A stretch of 64,000 bases of DNA from Streptomyces lucensis JCM 4490 (GCF_014650035.1 NZ_BMUE01000014.1:62001-126000), one strand, 5' to 3'; counted from the first letter of the stretch, positions 15,648 to 24,552 are shown. Notes: a model not told the origin generated them from the sequence alone. Numbers and translations are program-made.

Positions 15648-17240
15648 TCAGTCGGTGGGCAGCAGGACGCCGGGGTTGAGCAGGCCGTCCGGGTCCAGGC
15701 GGCGTTTGACGGCGCGAAGGGCCGAGACGCCGAGCGGGCCGGCCTCTCGGACGTACCAGTCGCGGTGGTCGGTGCCGACGCCGTGGTGGTGGGAGATGGT
15801 ACCGCCGGCGGCCAGGACGGCTTCGCTGGCGGCGTGCTTGGCGGGGGCCCAGTGGGCCACCGGGTCCTCGCCCTGGGCGCTGACGACGGTGAAGTACAGG
15901 GAGGCGCCGTTCTCGTACACGTGGGAGATGTGGCACATCACCAGCGGCGGGGTGCCTGCCTGGGTGAGGGTCTCGGTGAGCGCGGTGCGCACGGCCGAGT
16001 ACAGCTCGGGAACGCGGGACCAGAAGGCCGCCGTCTCCAGCGTCTCGGCGAAGGCGCCGACGTCGAGCAGGGCGTCGCGCAGGTAGGGCGCGGAGTAGCG
16101 GCCGTGGGCCCAGCGTTCGCCCGGTTCGGCTCCCACCGGGGTACCGCCGCAGGCCGTCAGGACGGCCGCCGCCTGCTCGCGGCGCCGCGCGGTGTCCTCG
16201 GCCGTGCCCTCGTAACCGGTGATCGCCAGGCATCCGGCGTCGGTGCGGGCCGGATCGCCGCCGATCGCGTCGGGCTGGGCGAGGCCGATGAGCGTCTCGG
16301 TCTCGTCGGACAGACGGAGCACGGTCGGCCGGGGGCCGTCCTGGGCGAGCCGGCGCAGTGCCGCGGCTCCCTCCTCGAAGGAGGCGAACCGCCAGCCCTC
16401 GTAGACGCGGACCTGCGGCAGCGGGCGGATCCGTACGGTGACGGAGGTGATGACGCCGAAGGCGCCCTCCGAACCGAGGATCAGCTGGCGCAGGTCGGGT
16501 CCGGCGGCCGAGCGGGGGGCGCGGCCGGTCTCGACGGTGCCTTCGGGAGTGGCGAGGGTCAGGCCGAGCACCATCTCGTCGAAGCGGCCGTACCCGGCGG
16601 AGGCCTGTCCGCTGGAGCGGGCGGCGGCGAACCCACCGATGGTGGCCCACTCGAAGGACTGCGGGAAGTGGCCGAGGGTGAAGCCGTGTCCGGCGAGCAG
16701 CGCCTCGGCCTCTGGGGCGCGCAGACCGGGCTGGAGCACGGCGGTGCGCGAGACGGGGTCGAGGTCGAGCAGGCCGTTCATGCGGCGCAGGTCCAGGGCG
16801 ACGAACGCGCTGCGCTGGGGAGCGAGCCCGCCCACCACCGACGTGCCGCCGCCGAAGGGCACGACGGGCAGGCGGTGCGCGGCGCAGACGCGCAGCACGG
16901 CGAGGACCTCCTCGTGGGAGGCGGGCAGCACCACGGCCTGCGGCACGTCGGACAGGTCGCCGGCGCGGATGCGCAGCAGGTCGGGGGTGGACTTGCCGCG
17001 GGTGTGACGGACCCGGCTCTCCGCGTCCGTGCGGACGTGCTCCTCGCCGCCGACGGCTTCGGCGAGCGCCTCGAGCGCGGCGGGGGCGACCGTGACGGCG
17101 GGCGGGCTGATGCCGTCGAGGGTCAGCGCGGCGGTGGTGCGCGGCTTGACTCCGAGCAGGTCGCGCAGGAGTGCCGTCACCGTGCCGGGCAGCGGTGCCG
17201 CCTTGGCCGGGTCGCCCCAGCCGTTCCACAGCATGTCCAT
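15648..17240 (-). CDS. Alkyldihydroxyacetonephosphate synthase-like FAD-linked oxidoreductase
   Basis: A 530-residue flavoprotein of the VAO/FAD-linked oxidase family. The FAD pyrophosphate loop PFGGGTSVVGG is near residue 136, LGSEGAFGVIT near 262, and a His-rich ISHHHGVGTDH near 485 matches the active-site loop of alkyldihydroxyacetonephosphate synthase (AGPS). AGPS swaps the acyl group of acyl-DHAP for a fatty alcohol, creating the ether bond of ether lipids. It shares an operon with a lipid kinase and diverges from TetR-GlpD, which interconverts glycerol-3-phosphate and DHAP. M. tuberculosis Rv2251 is the counterpart by position. Whether it makes ether lipids in Streptomyces is an inference. 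Confidence 0.85.
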   Translation of the reverse strand: MDMLWNGWGDPAKAAPLPGTVTALLRDLLGVKPRTTAALTLDGISPPAVTVAPAALEALAEAVGGEEHVRTDAESRVRHTRGKSTPDLLRIRAGDLSDVPQAVVLPASHEEVLAVLRVCAAHRLPVVPFGGGTSVVGGLAPQRSAFVALDLRRMNGLLDLDPVSRTAVLQPGLRAPEAEALLAGHGFTLGHFPQSFEWATIGGFAAARSSGQASAGYGRFDEMVLGLTLATPEGTVETGRAPRSAAGPDLRQLILGSEGAFGVITSVTVRIRPLPQVRVYEGWRFASFEEGAAALRRLAQDGPRPTVLRLSDETETLIGLAQPDAIGGDPARTDAGCLAITGYEGTAEDTARRREQAAAVLTACGGTPVGAEPGERWAHGRYSAPYLRDALLDVGAFAETLETAAFWSRVPELYSAVRTALTETLTQAGTPPLVMCHISHVYENGASLYFTVVSAQGEDPVAHWAPAKHAASEAVLAAGGTISHHHGVGTDHRDWYVREAGPLGVSALRAVKRRLDPDGLLNPGVLLPTD

Positions 17241-17346
17241 TGAACGGTCGTCCTCACAGGTCGGTGTGGTCGGTTCGCGCGGCGGCTCCGCGGCCGTGCC
17301 CCGGGGGCGGCGACGGTCTGCTGCTTCCGCCCGGGCCTCGGCGCGT

Positions 17347-17359
17347 TACACTGTGACAC
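17347..17359 (+). promoter_or_regulatory. -10 element directly before a probably leaderless TetR gene
   Basis: TACACT (17347-17352) fits the -10 consensus and lies seven bases before the ATG at 17360, with no Shine-Dalgarno sequence. TGTGAC (17352-17357) recurs as its complement GTCACA about 15 bases further on, a possible autoregulatory site spanning the start codon. Confidence 0.4.
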
Positions 17360-17959
17360 ATGACGCCTATTCGTCACAACGGTTCGGACAGCGATCATGT
17401 GCTCGACGCGGTGCGCGACTGCGTACTGGCCGTCGGGGTACGCCGCACCACCCTCGCCGACGTGGCCCGCCGCGCCGGTGTCTCCCGGATGACGCTCTAC
17501 CGGCGCTGGCCGGACCTGCGGACCCTGGTGGGCGATCTGATGACCCGTGAGTGGATCGACGTGGCGACGCGCGCCATACCCGAGCCCGCGCCCGGCACCA
17601 GCACCCGCGACCGGATGGTGGACGGGCTGGTGGACGGGGTCGAGGCGTTCCGGGCGCACCCGCTCTTCCGCAAGATCGTGGACGTCGACCCGGAGCTGCT
17701 GCTCCCCTATGTGCTCGACCGGCGCGGGGCGAGCCAGGAGGCGCTGCTGGCGCTGCTGGCCGACGCCCTGCGCGAGGGGCACGCGGACGGCTCCGTACGC
17801 CCAGGCCACACCGAGCGGCAGGCCCGCGCCCTGCTGCTGACCGTGCAGTCCTTCAGCCTGTCCCTGCGCACGATGACCGACGAGGACGACCCGGAGCTCG
17901 GCTCCGCCGCCCTCCTCGGTGAGTTGCGGACCCTTCTGGAGAGGACCCTGACGCCATGA
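17360..17959 (+). CDS. TetR-family regulator of the lipid/GlpD locus
   Basis: A 199-residue TetR-type repressor with an N-terminal helix-turn-helix (VRRTTLADVARRAGVSRMTL, residues 26-45). It overlaps the glpD start by four bases (ATGA), so the two are translationally coupled. It sits in the divergent promoter region opposite the AGPS-like/lipid kinase pair and probably controls both units. The mycobacterial counterpart by position is Rv2250c. A ligand such as a lipid or acyl-CoA is plausible but not shown. Confidence 0.88.
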   Translation: MTPIRHNGSDSDHVLDAVRDCVLAVGVRRTTLADVARRAGVSRMTLYRRWPDLRTLVGDLMTREWIDVATRAIPEPAPGTSTRDRMVDGLVDGVEAFRAHPLFRKIVDVDPELLLPYVLDRRGASQEALLALLADALREGHADGSVRPGHTERQARALLLTVQSFSLSLRTMTDEDDPELGSAALLGELRTLLERTLTP

Positions 17960-19539
17960 GCCACATCGAGGCCGCACCCGGCTCGTCCCTCGGCGCATCC
18001 CGCCGCACCCGGGAACTGGCCGAGGCCGCCGACGGCCGCGTGGCCGACGTCCTGGTCGTCGGGCTCGGCGCGACGGGTGCCGGAGCCGCCCTGGACGCCG
18101 CGGCACGCGGGCTGGACGTCGTCGCGGTGGACGCGCACGACCTGGCCTTCGGCACCTCCCGCTGGAGCTCGAAGCTCATCCACGGCGGACTGCGCTATCT
18201 GGCCTCCGCCCAGTTCGACGTGGCGCACGAGAGCGCGGTCGAACGCGGAGTGCTGATGACCCGCACCGCGCCGCACCTCGTGGCGGCGCAGCCGTTCGTG
18301 CTGCCGCTGACGCCGCTGGTCTCCAGGGCGCAGGCCTCGCTCGCGTGGACCGGGTTCCGGGCCGGGGACGTGCTGCGGCTGGCGGCCCGGACCCCGCGCC
18401 GGGTCCTGCCCGCCCCGCGCCGGCTGTCGGCGACGGAGGCGCGCCATCTCGCGCCGGCGGTGCGCGGGGCCGGGCTGCGCGGCGGGCTGCTGTCCTGGGA
18501 CGGCAAGGTCACCGACGACGTCGCCCTGGTGACCGCCCTGGCCAGGACGGCCGCCGCGCGGGGCGCCAGGGTGCTGACCCGGGTGCGGGCGCTGGAACTG
18601 ACCGGCACGGGCGCCCGGGTCCGGGACGAACTCACCGGCGAGGAGGGCGAGATCAGGGCCCGTGCGGTGATCAACGCCACCGGGGTGTGGGCGGACGGCC
18701 TGGTCGACGGCATCCGGATACGGCCCTCCCGCGGCACGCACCTGGTCCTGCGCTCGGAGCGGCTCGGCGCCCTGCCCGCCGGCCTGCACGTCCCGATCCC
18801 CGGGGAGACCAACCGTTTCGTCCTGGTCCTGCCCCAGGGGGACGGCCGGGTCTACGTCGGTCTCACCGACGAGCCCGTCGAGGGCCCGGTACCCGACGTT
18901 CCGGACGTGCCCGAGACCGACATCGGCTTCCTGCTGGACGTGCTCGGCGCGGTCCTGGACGTGCCGGTGGCCCGCGACGAGGTCGTCGGCGCCTTCGCGG
19001 GACTGCGCCCGCTGCTCGACACCTCCGGGCACGCCGGCGTCGAGGGGGCACCGGCCCGCACCTCCGACATCTCCCGCCGGCACGCGGTGCTGACCTCGCC
19101 CGACGGTGTCACCACGGTGGTCGGCGGCAAGCTCACCACCTACCGTCGGATGGCCCAGGACGCCGTCGACGCCGCGACCGCGGCCCGTGGCCTGCGCGCC
19201 GCCCCCTCCCCCACCGCGGCGCTGCCCCTCGTAGGCGCCGCCGCACCCGAGCACCTGCGCGCCCTGCCGGCACCGCGCCGCCTGGTCCGTCGCTACGGCA
19301 CCGAGGCCGCCGCGGTGCACGCCCTCGTCGTCCAGGACCCCGCCCTCGCCCGGCCCGTCGTCCCGGGCCACCCGGTCACCCGGGCGGAACTCGTGTGGGC
19401 CGTCCGGCACGAGGGCGCCCTGGACGAGTCGGACCTCCTTGACCGGCGCACCCGCATCGGCCTGATCCCCGGGGACCGCGCCGAGGCACTGGCCGCCGCA
19501 CGGGAGGCCCTGGACCGGACGGCGGCCGCACGCCCCTGA
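17956..19539 (+). CDS. glpD: FAD-dependent glycerol-3-phosphate dehydrogenase
   Basis: A 527-residue aerobic-type GlpD. The dinucleotide motif VVGLGATGAGAALDAA is near residue 34, followed by FGTSRWSSKLIHGGLRYL, the family signature, and AVINATGVWADG and TVVGGKLTTYRRMAQ, where substrate and FAD are held; a C-terminal helical domain closes the protein. It oxidises glycerol-3-phosphate to DHAP, feeding electrons to quinone. Here it is coupled to the TetR gene and diverges from the AGPS-like gene, so it may supply DHAP for lipid synthesis rather than serve glycerol catabolism, for which the glycerol kinase and facilitator are absent here. Confidence 0.92.
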   Translation: MSHIEAAPGSSLGASRRTRELAEAADGRVADVLVVGLGATGAGAALDAAARGLDVVAVDAHDLAFGTSRWSSKLIHGGLRYLASAQFDVAHESAVERGVLMTRTAPHLVAAQPFVLPLTPLVSRAQASLAWTGFRAGDVLRLAARTPRRVLPAPRRLSATEARHLAPAVRGAGLRGGLLSWDGKVTDDVALVTALARTAAARGARVLTRVRALELTGTGARVRDELTGEEGEIRARAVINATGVWADGLVDGIRIRPSRGTHLVLRSERLGALPAGLHVPIPGETNRFVLVLPQGDGRVYVGLTDEPVEGPVPDVPDVPETDIGFLLDVLGAVLDVPVARDEVVGAFAGLRPLLDTSGHAGVEGAPARTSDISRRHAVLTSPDGVTTVVGGKLTTYRRMAQDAVDAATAARGLRAAPSPTAALPLVGAAAPEHLRALPAPRRLVRRYGTEAAAVHALVVQDPALARPVVPGHPVTRAELVWAVRHEGALDESDLLDRRTRIGLIPGDRAEALAAAREALDRTAAARP

Positions 19540-19615
19540 GAGGCGCGGCCTCGGGCGGGTGCGCCGGACGGGCGGCGCCCTGCCGGCCCGCTCGCCGGGG
19601 CCATGTGACGGACCG

Positions 19616-21067
19616 TCACAGCAGGCGGCGGATGTCGCCGCGGACCCGGTAGAAACCGCCTGCCGCGGGGTGGAGGGCGTCCACGACGTAGCGGGCGCCC
19701 GGTTCGCGTATCGCGCGGGGGAACTGGACGTTCCAGGACGGCTCGTAGCCCTCCGAGACCACGTGCACCCGAAGCCGGCCGGCCTGCTGGACGCACTCGA
19801 CCACGATCGATCCGGCCGGGGCCCCGGTCACGGTGGCCACCGCGGCCACGGCGGTGGCGGGCGCGTAGGTCGGCAGGGCGGCGGCGAGCTTGACGTCCCG
19901 CACGACCGGGACGGTGCCCTGCTGGGCCGCGGTGATGGCCGCCTCGCTCGCGTCCACGCACACCAGCGAGCCGTCCGTGGTCACCAGGTACAGGCGCTCG
20001 TCGCGGTACTGCATCGACAGCGCCGAGCCGCCGCCCGTGCCGAGCTTCCACAGCCGGGTGCCGTGCCGGTCGAAGCAGTACACGGACGAGGCGGCGTCAC
20101 CGGCGAAGACGAACCGCCCGCCGGGCGAGGTGGCGCAGGAGTACACGGCGCTGTCGCAGGCGTACGTCGCCTCGACGGCGCCGGTCGCCTTCGACAGCCG
20201 CTGGACCACGCGCTGCGCGGTGCCCGCGTACACGGCGTCGTCCTCCTGCCAGCCGAAGAGAACGCCGCCCCGGGTGGGCGTGTGCCACAACTCGCCGCCC
20301 CCGTCCGGGGCGTAGGCGGTGACGCCCGCGAGGTGGCCGTGGTAGACGGCGCGGTCGTCGGCACGGATCATCCAGGCGTGCTCGCCCCGGCTGCGGCGGG
20401 CCCACTGGTGTTCGTCCTCGTGGTCGATGACGGTGAGCCGGCCCGCGCGGTCCGAGACGTTGAGGATGCCCTCGTGGATGTCCAGCCAGAAGATGTCGAC
20501 GTCGGCGGCGATGTCGTACGCGGCGAACGGCAGCTTGGAGGACAGGTCGTAGACCTTGCCGTCGTCGCAGCCGGCGTAGATCCAGAAGTCGTCGGCGACC
20601 AGGCACTTCACGCCGTCCGGGAGGCTGAACCGGGCCAGGACGGCACCTTCGTGGTCCAGGGTGTAGACGTCACCGTTCTGGTTGCCCACCCAGCAGCGGT
20701 CGTCGTCGACATGGATGCCGAACGCCGCCGAGCCGGTGCGGAACCGCCACAGGACCGGCGCGACGGCCCCGGCGGTGGACGGTGCCGAGCTGACCTGGCG
20801 GCGGGTCACGGCGCGCGGCGCCCGCTGCCCCTGGACGGCCGGGGCGTATCCCTTGCGGACCTTCTCCCCCACCTTCTTCGCGGCGGCGGCCTGCGCCTTC
20901 TCCGCGGTCGGGAACGTCGTCGTCTGGGTCTGTCCCGCGGCACCGATCCGCCCGTAACGCACCGTCACCACCGTGCCGGCGATGGTGACCTCGTAGAACT
21001 TGTGGGCGCCCCCGCCCTCCTGCGACAGCTCCAGATACGTCGTCGACACCGTGGACGCCGTGGACAT
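19616..21067 (-). CDS. WGR-domain protein with beta-propeller region
   Basis: A 483-residue protein. Residues 8-85 form a WGR domain (HKFYEVTIAG, VRYGRIGAAGQTQTTTFP, then a Lys-rich helix), a nucleic-acid-associated module known from PARPs and bacterial MolR-type proteins. A linker leads to a PQQ/WD-like propeller from about 105 to 390 with repeated blades (VGNQNGDVYTLD, YAGCDDGKVYDL, FVFAGDAASSVYCFD, LVTTDGSLVCVD). A C-terminal domain of about 90 residues is not recognised. No signal peptide is present, so it is cytoplasmic. ATG 21067 has GGGGAGGGG upstream. The gene stands alone; function is unknown, possibly a DNA-linked sensor or scaffold. Confidence 0.8.
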   Translation of the reverse strand: MSTASTVSTTYLELSQEGGGAHKFYEVTIAGTVVTVRYGRIGAAGQTQTTTFPTAEKAQAAAAKKVGEKVRKGYAPAVQGQRAPRAVTRRQVSSAPSTAGAVAPVLWRFRTGSAAFGIHVDDDRCWVGNQNGDVYTLDHEGAVLARFSLPDGVKCLVADDFWIYAGCDDGKVYDLSSKLPFAAYDIAADVDIFWLDIHEGILNVSDRAGRLTVIDHEDEHQWARRSRGEHAWMIRADDRAVYHGHLAGVTAYAPDGGGELWHTPTRGGVLFGWQEDDAVYAGTAQRVVQRLSKATGAVEATYACDSAVYSCATSPGGRFVFAGDAASSVYCFDRHGTRLWKLGTGGGSALSMQYRDERLYLVTTDGSLVCVDASEAAITAAQQGTVPVVRDVKLAAALPTYAPATAVAAVATVTGAPAGSIVVECVQQAGRLRVHVVSEGYEPSWNVQFPRAIREPGARYVVDALHPAAGGFYRVRGDIRRLL

Positions 21068-21171
21068 GGCAGACCCCTCCCCAGGACGGACCCGCGGCCG
21101 TTCCGGCAGGTCCTCACTGATCGAACCGTAGGGGGAGGGACTGACAACGGGGTGGGCCGGGAGCCGGCGGC

Positions 21172-22134
21172 TCAGCCGCTCACGAGCCGGGTGAACCGCT
21201 CGGTGTCGATGTTGCCGCCGGAGGCGATGATGCCGACGCGCGGCGGCAGTTCGAGGCGGCCCGCCAGGAGGGCGGCGAGACTCGCGGCGCCACTCGGTTC
21301 GAGGACGATCTTCAGGCGTTCGAAGGCGAAGCGCATGGCGTCGACGATCTCCGCGTCGCTGACGAGGGTGATCGCGTCCACGAGCCGCCGGTTGACGGCG
21401 AAGGTGAGCTCGCCGGGGGTGGGCAGGGCCTGCCCGTCGGCGATGGTGCGGGGCACCGGCACGGTGACGCGCGCGCCGCTCTCCAGCGAGCGCTTGGTGT
21501 CGTCACCCGCCTCCGGCTCCACGCCGATGACCCGGACACCGGGGTGCAGCGCCTTGGCCGTCACGGCACTGCCGGCGATGAGACCGCCGCCCCCTACGGG
21601 TACGACGAGGGCGTCCAGCGGGCCGGTCTCCTCGAGGAGTTCGAGTGCGGCGGTGCCCTGACCGGCGATGACATGGGGGTGGTCGTAGGGCGGGATGAGG
21701 GCGAGTCCGCGTTCCTCGGCCAGTGCCTCGCCGAGGGCGGTGCGGTCCTGGGTGTACCGGTCGTAGGTGACGATCTCAGCCCCGTACCCCGCGGTGGCCT
21801 CGCGCTTGGAACGGGGGGCGTCCTCGGGCATCAGGATGACGGCGCTGGTCCCCAGTTCCCTCGCGGCCAGGGCGGTGGCCTGGGCGTGGTTGCCGGAGGA
21901 GTAGGCGGCGATTCCCCTGGCCAGCTGCTCCTCGGAGAGCCGGGCGGCGGCGTTGTAGGCGCCGCGGATCTTGAAGGCTCCGACCCGCTGGAAGTTCTCG
22001 CACTTGACGAACACCTCGGCGCCGACACGGGCGTTCAGGGTGCGGGAGGTGAGGACGGGGGTGCGGTGGGCGACGCCTTCGAGGCGTGCGGCGGCATCAC
22101 GGACGTCGTCGAACGTCACGGGCAGGGCGGCCAT
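21172..22134 (-). CDS. PLP-dependent threonine dehydratase/hydroxyaspartate ammonia-lyase
   Basis: A 320-residue fold-type II PLP enzyme. The Schiff-base Lys is in FKIRGAYNAA (near residue 55), the phosphate-binding loop is PVGGGGLIAG (near 179), and SSGNHAQ (near 79) is the asparagine loop. It resembles serine racemase and threo-3-hydroxyaspartate ammonia-lyase more than biosynthetic IlvA, as the C-terminal regulatory domain is missing. It would deaminate a hydroxy-amino acid to a keto acid. It starts 15 bases after the stop of the PAS/HTH regulator, forming a two-gene operon that this regulator probably controls. Confidence 0.87.
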   Translation of the reverse strand: MAALPVTFDDVRDAAARLEGVAHRTPVLTSRTLNARVGAEVFVKCENFQRVGAFKIRGAYNAAARLSEEQLARGIAAYSSGNHAQATALAARELGTSAVILMPEDAPRSKREATAGYGAEIVTYDRYTQDRTALGEALAEERGLALIPPYDHPHVIAGQGTAALELLEETGPLDALVVPVGGGGLIAGSAVTAKALHPGVRVIGVEPEAGDDTKRSLESGARVTVPVPRTIADGQALPTPGELTFAVNRRLVDAITLVSDAEIVDAMRFAFERLKIVLEPSGAASLAALLAGRLELPPRVGIIASGGNIDTERFTRLVSG

Positions 22135-22149
22135 GGCGGTGTCCTCTCG

Positions 22150-22785
22150 TTACTTCGCGTAGTTGTAGACCGTCGCCCGGGACACACCGAGCAGGTCCGC
22201 GATGGTCTGTGCGGCGTCCCGCGAGTCGAAGTAGCCGTCCTGGTGGAGCTGTCGCACGAGCGCCCTCTTGTCCTCCCGGCTCAGTGAGCGGGGGGCGGCG
22301 GCGCGCCGCGCGGACAGTTCCTCCACCGCCCGGCGCAGCTCGCGCGCGTTGCGGTCGCGCAGCGTCTCCGGGGGCCGGTCGCGGTGCGTGGTGTCCGTGG
22401 CCACGAGGCCGGCGAGGGTGAGGGTCACGGGGGACAGCACGGAGATGTCGAGGTTGAGGCAGAGCGCCGCGACGTACTCTCCCGCCGCGTTCTTGATGCC
22501 GATGGAGGTGCTCTTCGCCGGGCGCCCGTCGGGGAACCGGTTGGGGTAGTTCTGGAGGACGCCGGGGTACTCGGGGTCGGCGATCCGGGCCAGCCCCAGC
22601 TCGGTCGCCGAGTCGCCCACCTGACGTCCCGACAGGTTGTTCTCGATCACCCGGATCGCGTGGTCCGGGTCCCGCAGGTCGTGCAGCACGACCTCGCAGA
22701 GCCCGGGGAACATGCGGCCGAGGGCGACGGCGATCTTCTCGGCCTCCCGGAGCAGGTGCTCGTCGGCCTCCACGGTGTCGCCCAC
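22150..22785 (-). CDS. YheO/DauR-type PAS and helix-turn-helix regulator
   Basis: A 211-residue regulator. A PAS-like YheO domain covers about residues 10-125 (FPGLCEVVLHDL, VIENNLSGRQVGD, SIGIKNAAGEYVAALCLNLD), and a DauR-type helix-turn-helix closes the protein (YFDSRDAAQTIADLLGVSRA). The last codon precedes a TAA stop, unusual in this GC-rich genome. GTG 22785 is chosen because GAGGGGG lies five bases upstream. DauR in Pseudomonas controls D-arginine catabolism; here the target is presumably the adjacent ammonia-lyase, with the PAS domain sensing an amino acid. Confidence 0.85.
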   Translation of the reverse strand: MGDTVEADEHLLREAEKIAVALGRMFPGLCEVVLHDLRDPDHAIRVIENNLSGRQVGDSATELGLARIADPEYPGVLQNYPNRFPDGRPAKSTSIGIKNAAGEYVAALCLNLDISVLSPVTLTLAGLVATDTTHRDRPPETLRDRNARELRRAVEELSARRAAAPRSLSREDKRALVRQLHQDGYFDSRDAAQTIADLLGVSRATVYNYAK

Positions 22786-22802
22786 ACGGCCCCCTCGAAC
22801 AC

Positions 22803-22829
22803 TCTGGACGCAATTTCCAAATCTGGACG
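22803..22829. promoter_or_regulatory. Pair of direct repeats upstream of the YheO/DauR-type regulator
   Basis: TCTGGACG occurs at 22803-22810 and again at 22822-22829, 19 bp apart, in AT-richer sequence just upstream of the regulator start. They could be sites for the encoded regulator or part of its promoter. Confidence 0.4.
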
Positions 22830-22882
22830 GAAAGCCTAAGCACGCTGCCTGGCCCTGTCCACTCCTGGCAGGAAACCTCCTT

Positions 22883-22950
22883 CGCCGGGAACACCGGGAG
22901 CGCCTTCCGCCGGGGACACCCGGAGTGCCTTTCGCCGGGAGCGCCGGGAA
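22883..22950. repeat. Imperfect 25 bp tandem repeat
   Basis: Two 25 bp units starting CGCCGGG (22883-22907 and 22908-22932) are followed by a partial third. The second unit differs from the first at a handful of positions. It lies in the divergent space between the YheO/DauR-type regulator and the GCS2-family ligase gene and encodes nothing convincing. Confidence 0.55.
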
Positions 22951-23064
22951 CACCGGCGCGGGGCGGGCGGCGCGCCAGGGGCCGCTGTCACCGCATGGTG
23001 CGGGTCGCGCGATGGTGCGACGCTATGGGGAGAGGTGTCCGACGAGGGGAAACCTGGAGGGCCG

Positions 23065-24543
23065 ATGGGGCGCGACGTCCCGGCGCTCGTCTTCACCCGC
23101 GAGGACCGCCGCCGGTACCGCATCAAGATGCAGGAGTGCCTCGACACGCTGGCGCAGATGCTGCGCGAGGCACGGTTCGAGTCCGAGCGGCCCCAGGTCG
23201 GCCTGGAGATCGAGCTGAACCTGGTCGACGACGCCGCCGAGCCCGCGATGCGCAACACCGACGTGCTGGAGGCGATCTCGGATCCGGCCTGGTCCACCGA
23301 GCTCGGCCGGTTCAACCTGGAGATCAACGTCCCGCCCCGGCGGCTGACGGCGGGCGGCCCCGACGCGTGGGAGTCGGAGATCCGTGCCGCGCTCAATCAC
23401 GCCGACGAGCGGGCCCGGTCGGTCGGCACCCGGCTCATCATGATCGGCATCCTGCCCACGCTGCGGCAGGAGGACATCGGCGAGGAGACCCTGTCGGAGA
23501 ACCCGCGCTACCGGCTGCTCAACGACCAGGTCTTCGCGGCCCGCGGCGAGGACCTGCGCATCCAGGTGGACGGCGCCGACCGGCTGCGGACCTACGCGGA
23601 CACGATCACCCCGGAGGCCGCGTGCACCAGCACGCAGTTCCACCTCCAGGTGTCGCCCGAGGAGTTCGCGCCGTACTGGAACGCGGCGCAGGCCATCTCC
23701 GGCGTCCAGGTGGCGCTGGCGGCGAACGCGCCGTTCCTGTTCGGCAAGGAGCTGTGGCACGAGACCCGTATCCCGCTGTTCGAGCAGGCCACCGACACCC
23801 GGCCGGAGGAGATCAAGGTGCAGGGGGTGCGCCCCCGGGTGTGGTTCGGGGAGCGCTGGATCAACAGCGTCTTCGACCTGTTCGAGGAGAACCTCCGTTA
23901 CTTCCCCGCGCTGCTCCCCCTGTGCGACGAACAGGACCCGGCGGAGACGCTGGACCGCGGTGACATCCCCGAACTGGGCGAACTCACGCTGCACAACGGC
24001 ACCATCTACCGCTGGAACCGGCCGGTCTACGCCGTCTCCCACGACGTGCCGCACATCCGGGTGGAGAACCGGGTGCTGCCCGCCGGCCCGACCGTAGCCG
24101 ACACCCTGGCCAACGGGGCCTTCTACTACGGGCTCACCCGGGCGCTGGTGGAGGAGGACCGGCCGGTCTGGTCGCGGATGTCCTTCGCGGCCGCCGAGGA
24201 CAACCTGCACACCGCCGCCCGGCACGGCATCGACGCCCGGCTGTACTGGCCCGGGATGGGCGAGGTGCCGGTGCCGGAGCTGGTGCTGCGCCGCCTGCTG
24301 CCGCTCGCGCACCGGGGCCTGGAGCACTCCGGCATGGACGATGCGTGGCGTGAGCCGCTGCTCGGGATCATCGAGCAGCGCTGCGTGACCGCGCGCAACG
24401 GGGCGGTGTGGCAGAAGGAGATGTTCCACCACCTCGACGCCACCACGCACGCCGGCCGCCATGAGGCGCTGCGGCGGATGACGCAGCTCTACATCGACTA
24501 CATGCACCTCAACGCCCCGGCGCACACCTGGCCGGTCGACTGA
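23065..24543 (+). CDS. Glutamate-cysteine ligase (GCS2) family protein
   Basis: A 492-residue carboxylate-amine ligase of the GCS2 family. The active-site strand VGLEIELNLVDD is near residue 44, with RFNLEINVPPRRL near 83 and TSTQFHLQVSPEEF near 190. Known members join glutamate to cysteine or to other amines with ATP. Streptomycetes use mycothiol and lack glutathione, so this family member probably makes another gamma-glutamyl compound; it is distinct from the ergothioneine enzyme EgtA by context. ATG 23065 has GGAGGG four bases upstream; GTG 23035 is an alternative with a poorer site. Confidence 0.85.
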   Translation: MGRDVPALVFTREDRRRYRIKMQECLDTLAQMLREARFESERPQVGLEIELNLVDDAAEPAMRNTDVLEAISDPAWSTELGRFNLEINVPPRRLTAGGPDAWESEIRAALNHADERARSVGTRLIMIGILPTLRQEDIGEETLSENPRYRLLNDQVFAARGEDLRIQVDGADRLRTYADTITPEAACTSTQFHLQVSPEEFAPYWNAAQAISGVQVALAANAPFLFGKELWHETRIPLFEQATDTRPEEIKVQGVRPRVWFGERWINSVFDLFEENLRYFPALLPLCDEQDPAETLDRGDIPELGELTLHNGTIYRWNRPVYAVSHDVPHIRVENRVLPAGPTVADTLANGAFYYGLTRALVEEDRPVWSRMSFAAAEDNLHTAARHGIDARLYWPGMGEVPVPELVLRRLLPLAHRGLEHSGMDDAWREPLLGIIEQRCVTARNGAVWQKEMFHHLDATTHAGRHEALRRMTQLYIDYMHLNAPAHTWPVD

Positions 24544-24552
24544 CGGCGGGCG

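Noticed and set aside
15589..17229. Extension of the lipid kinase frame to 840 codons
   Set aside because: It is a shadow of the AGPS-like gene on the same strand in another frame; the kinase domain begins at 15588 with its own ribosome binding site.
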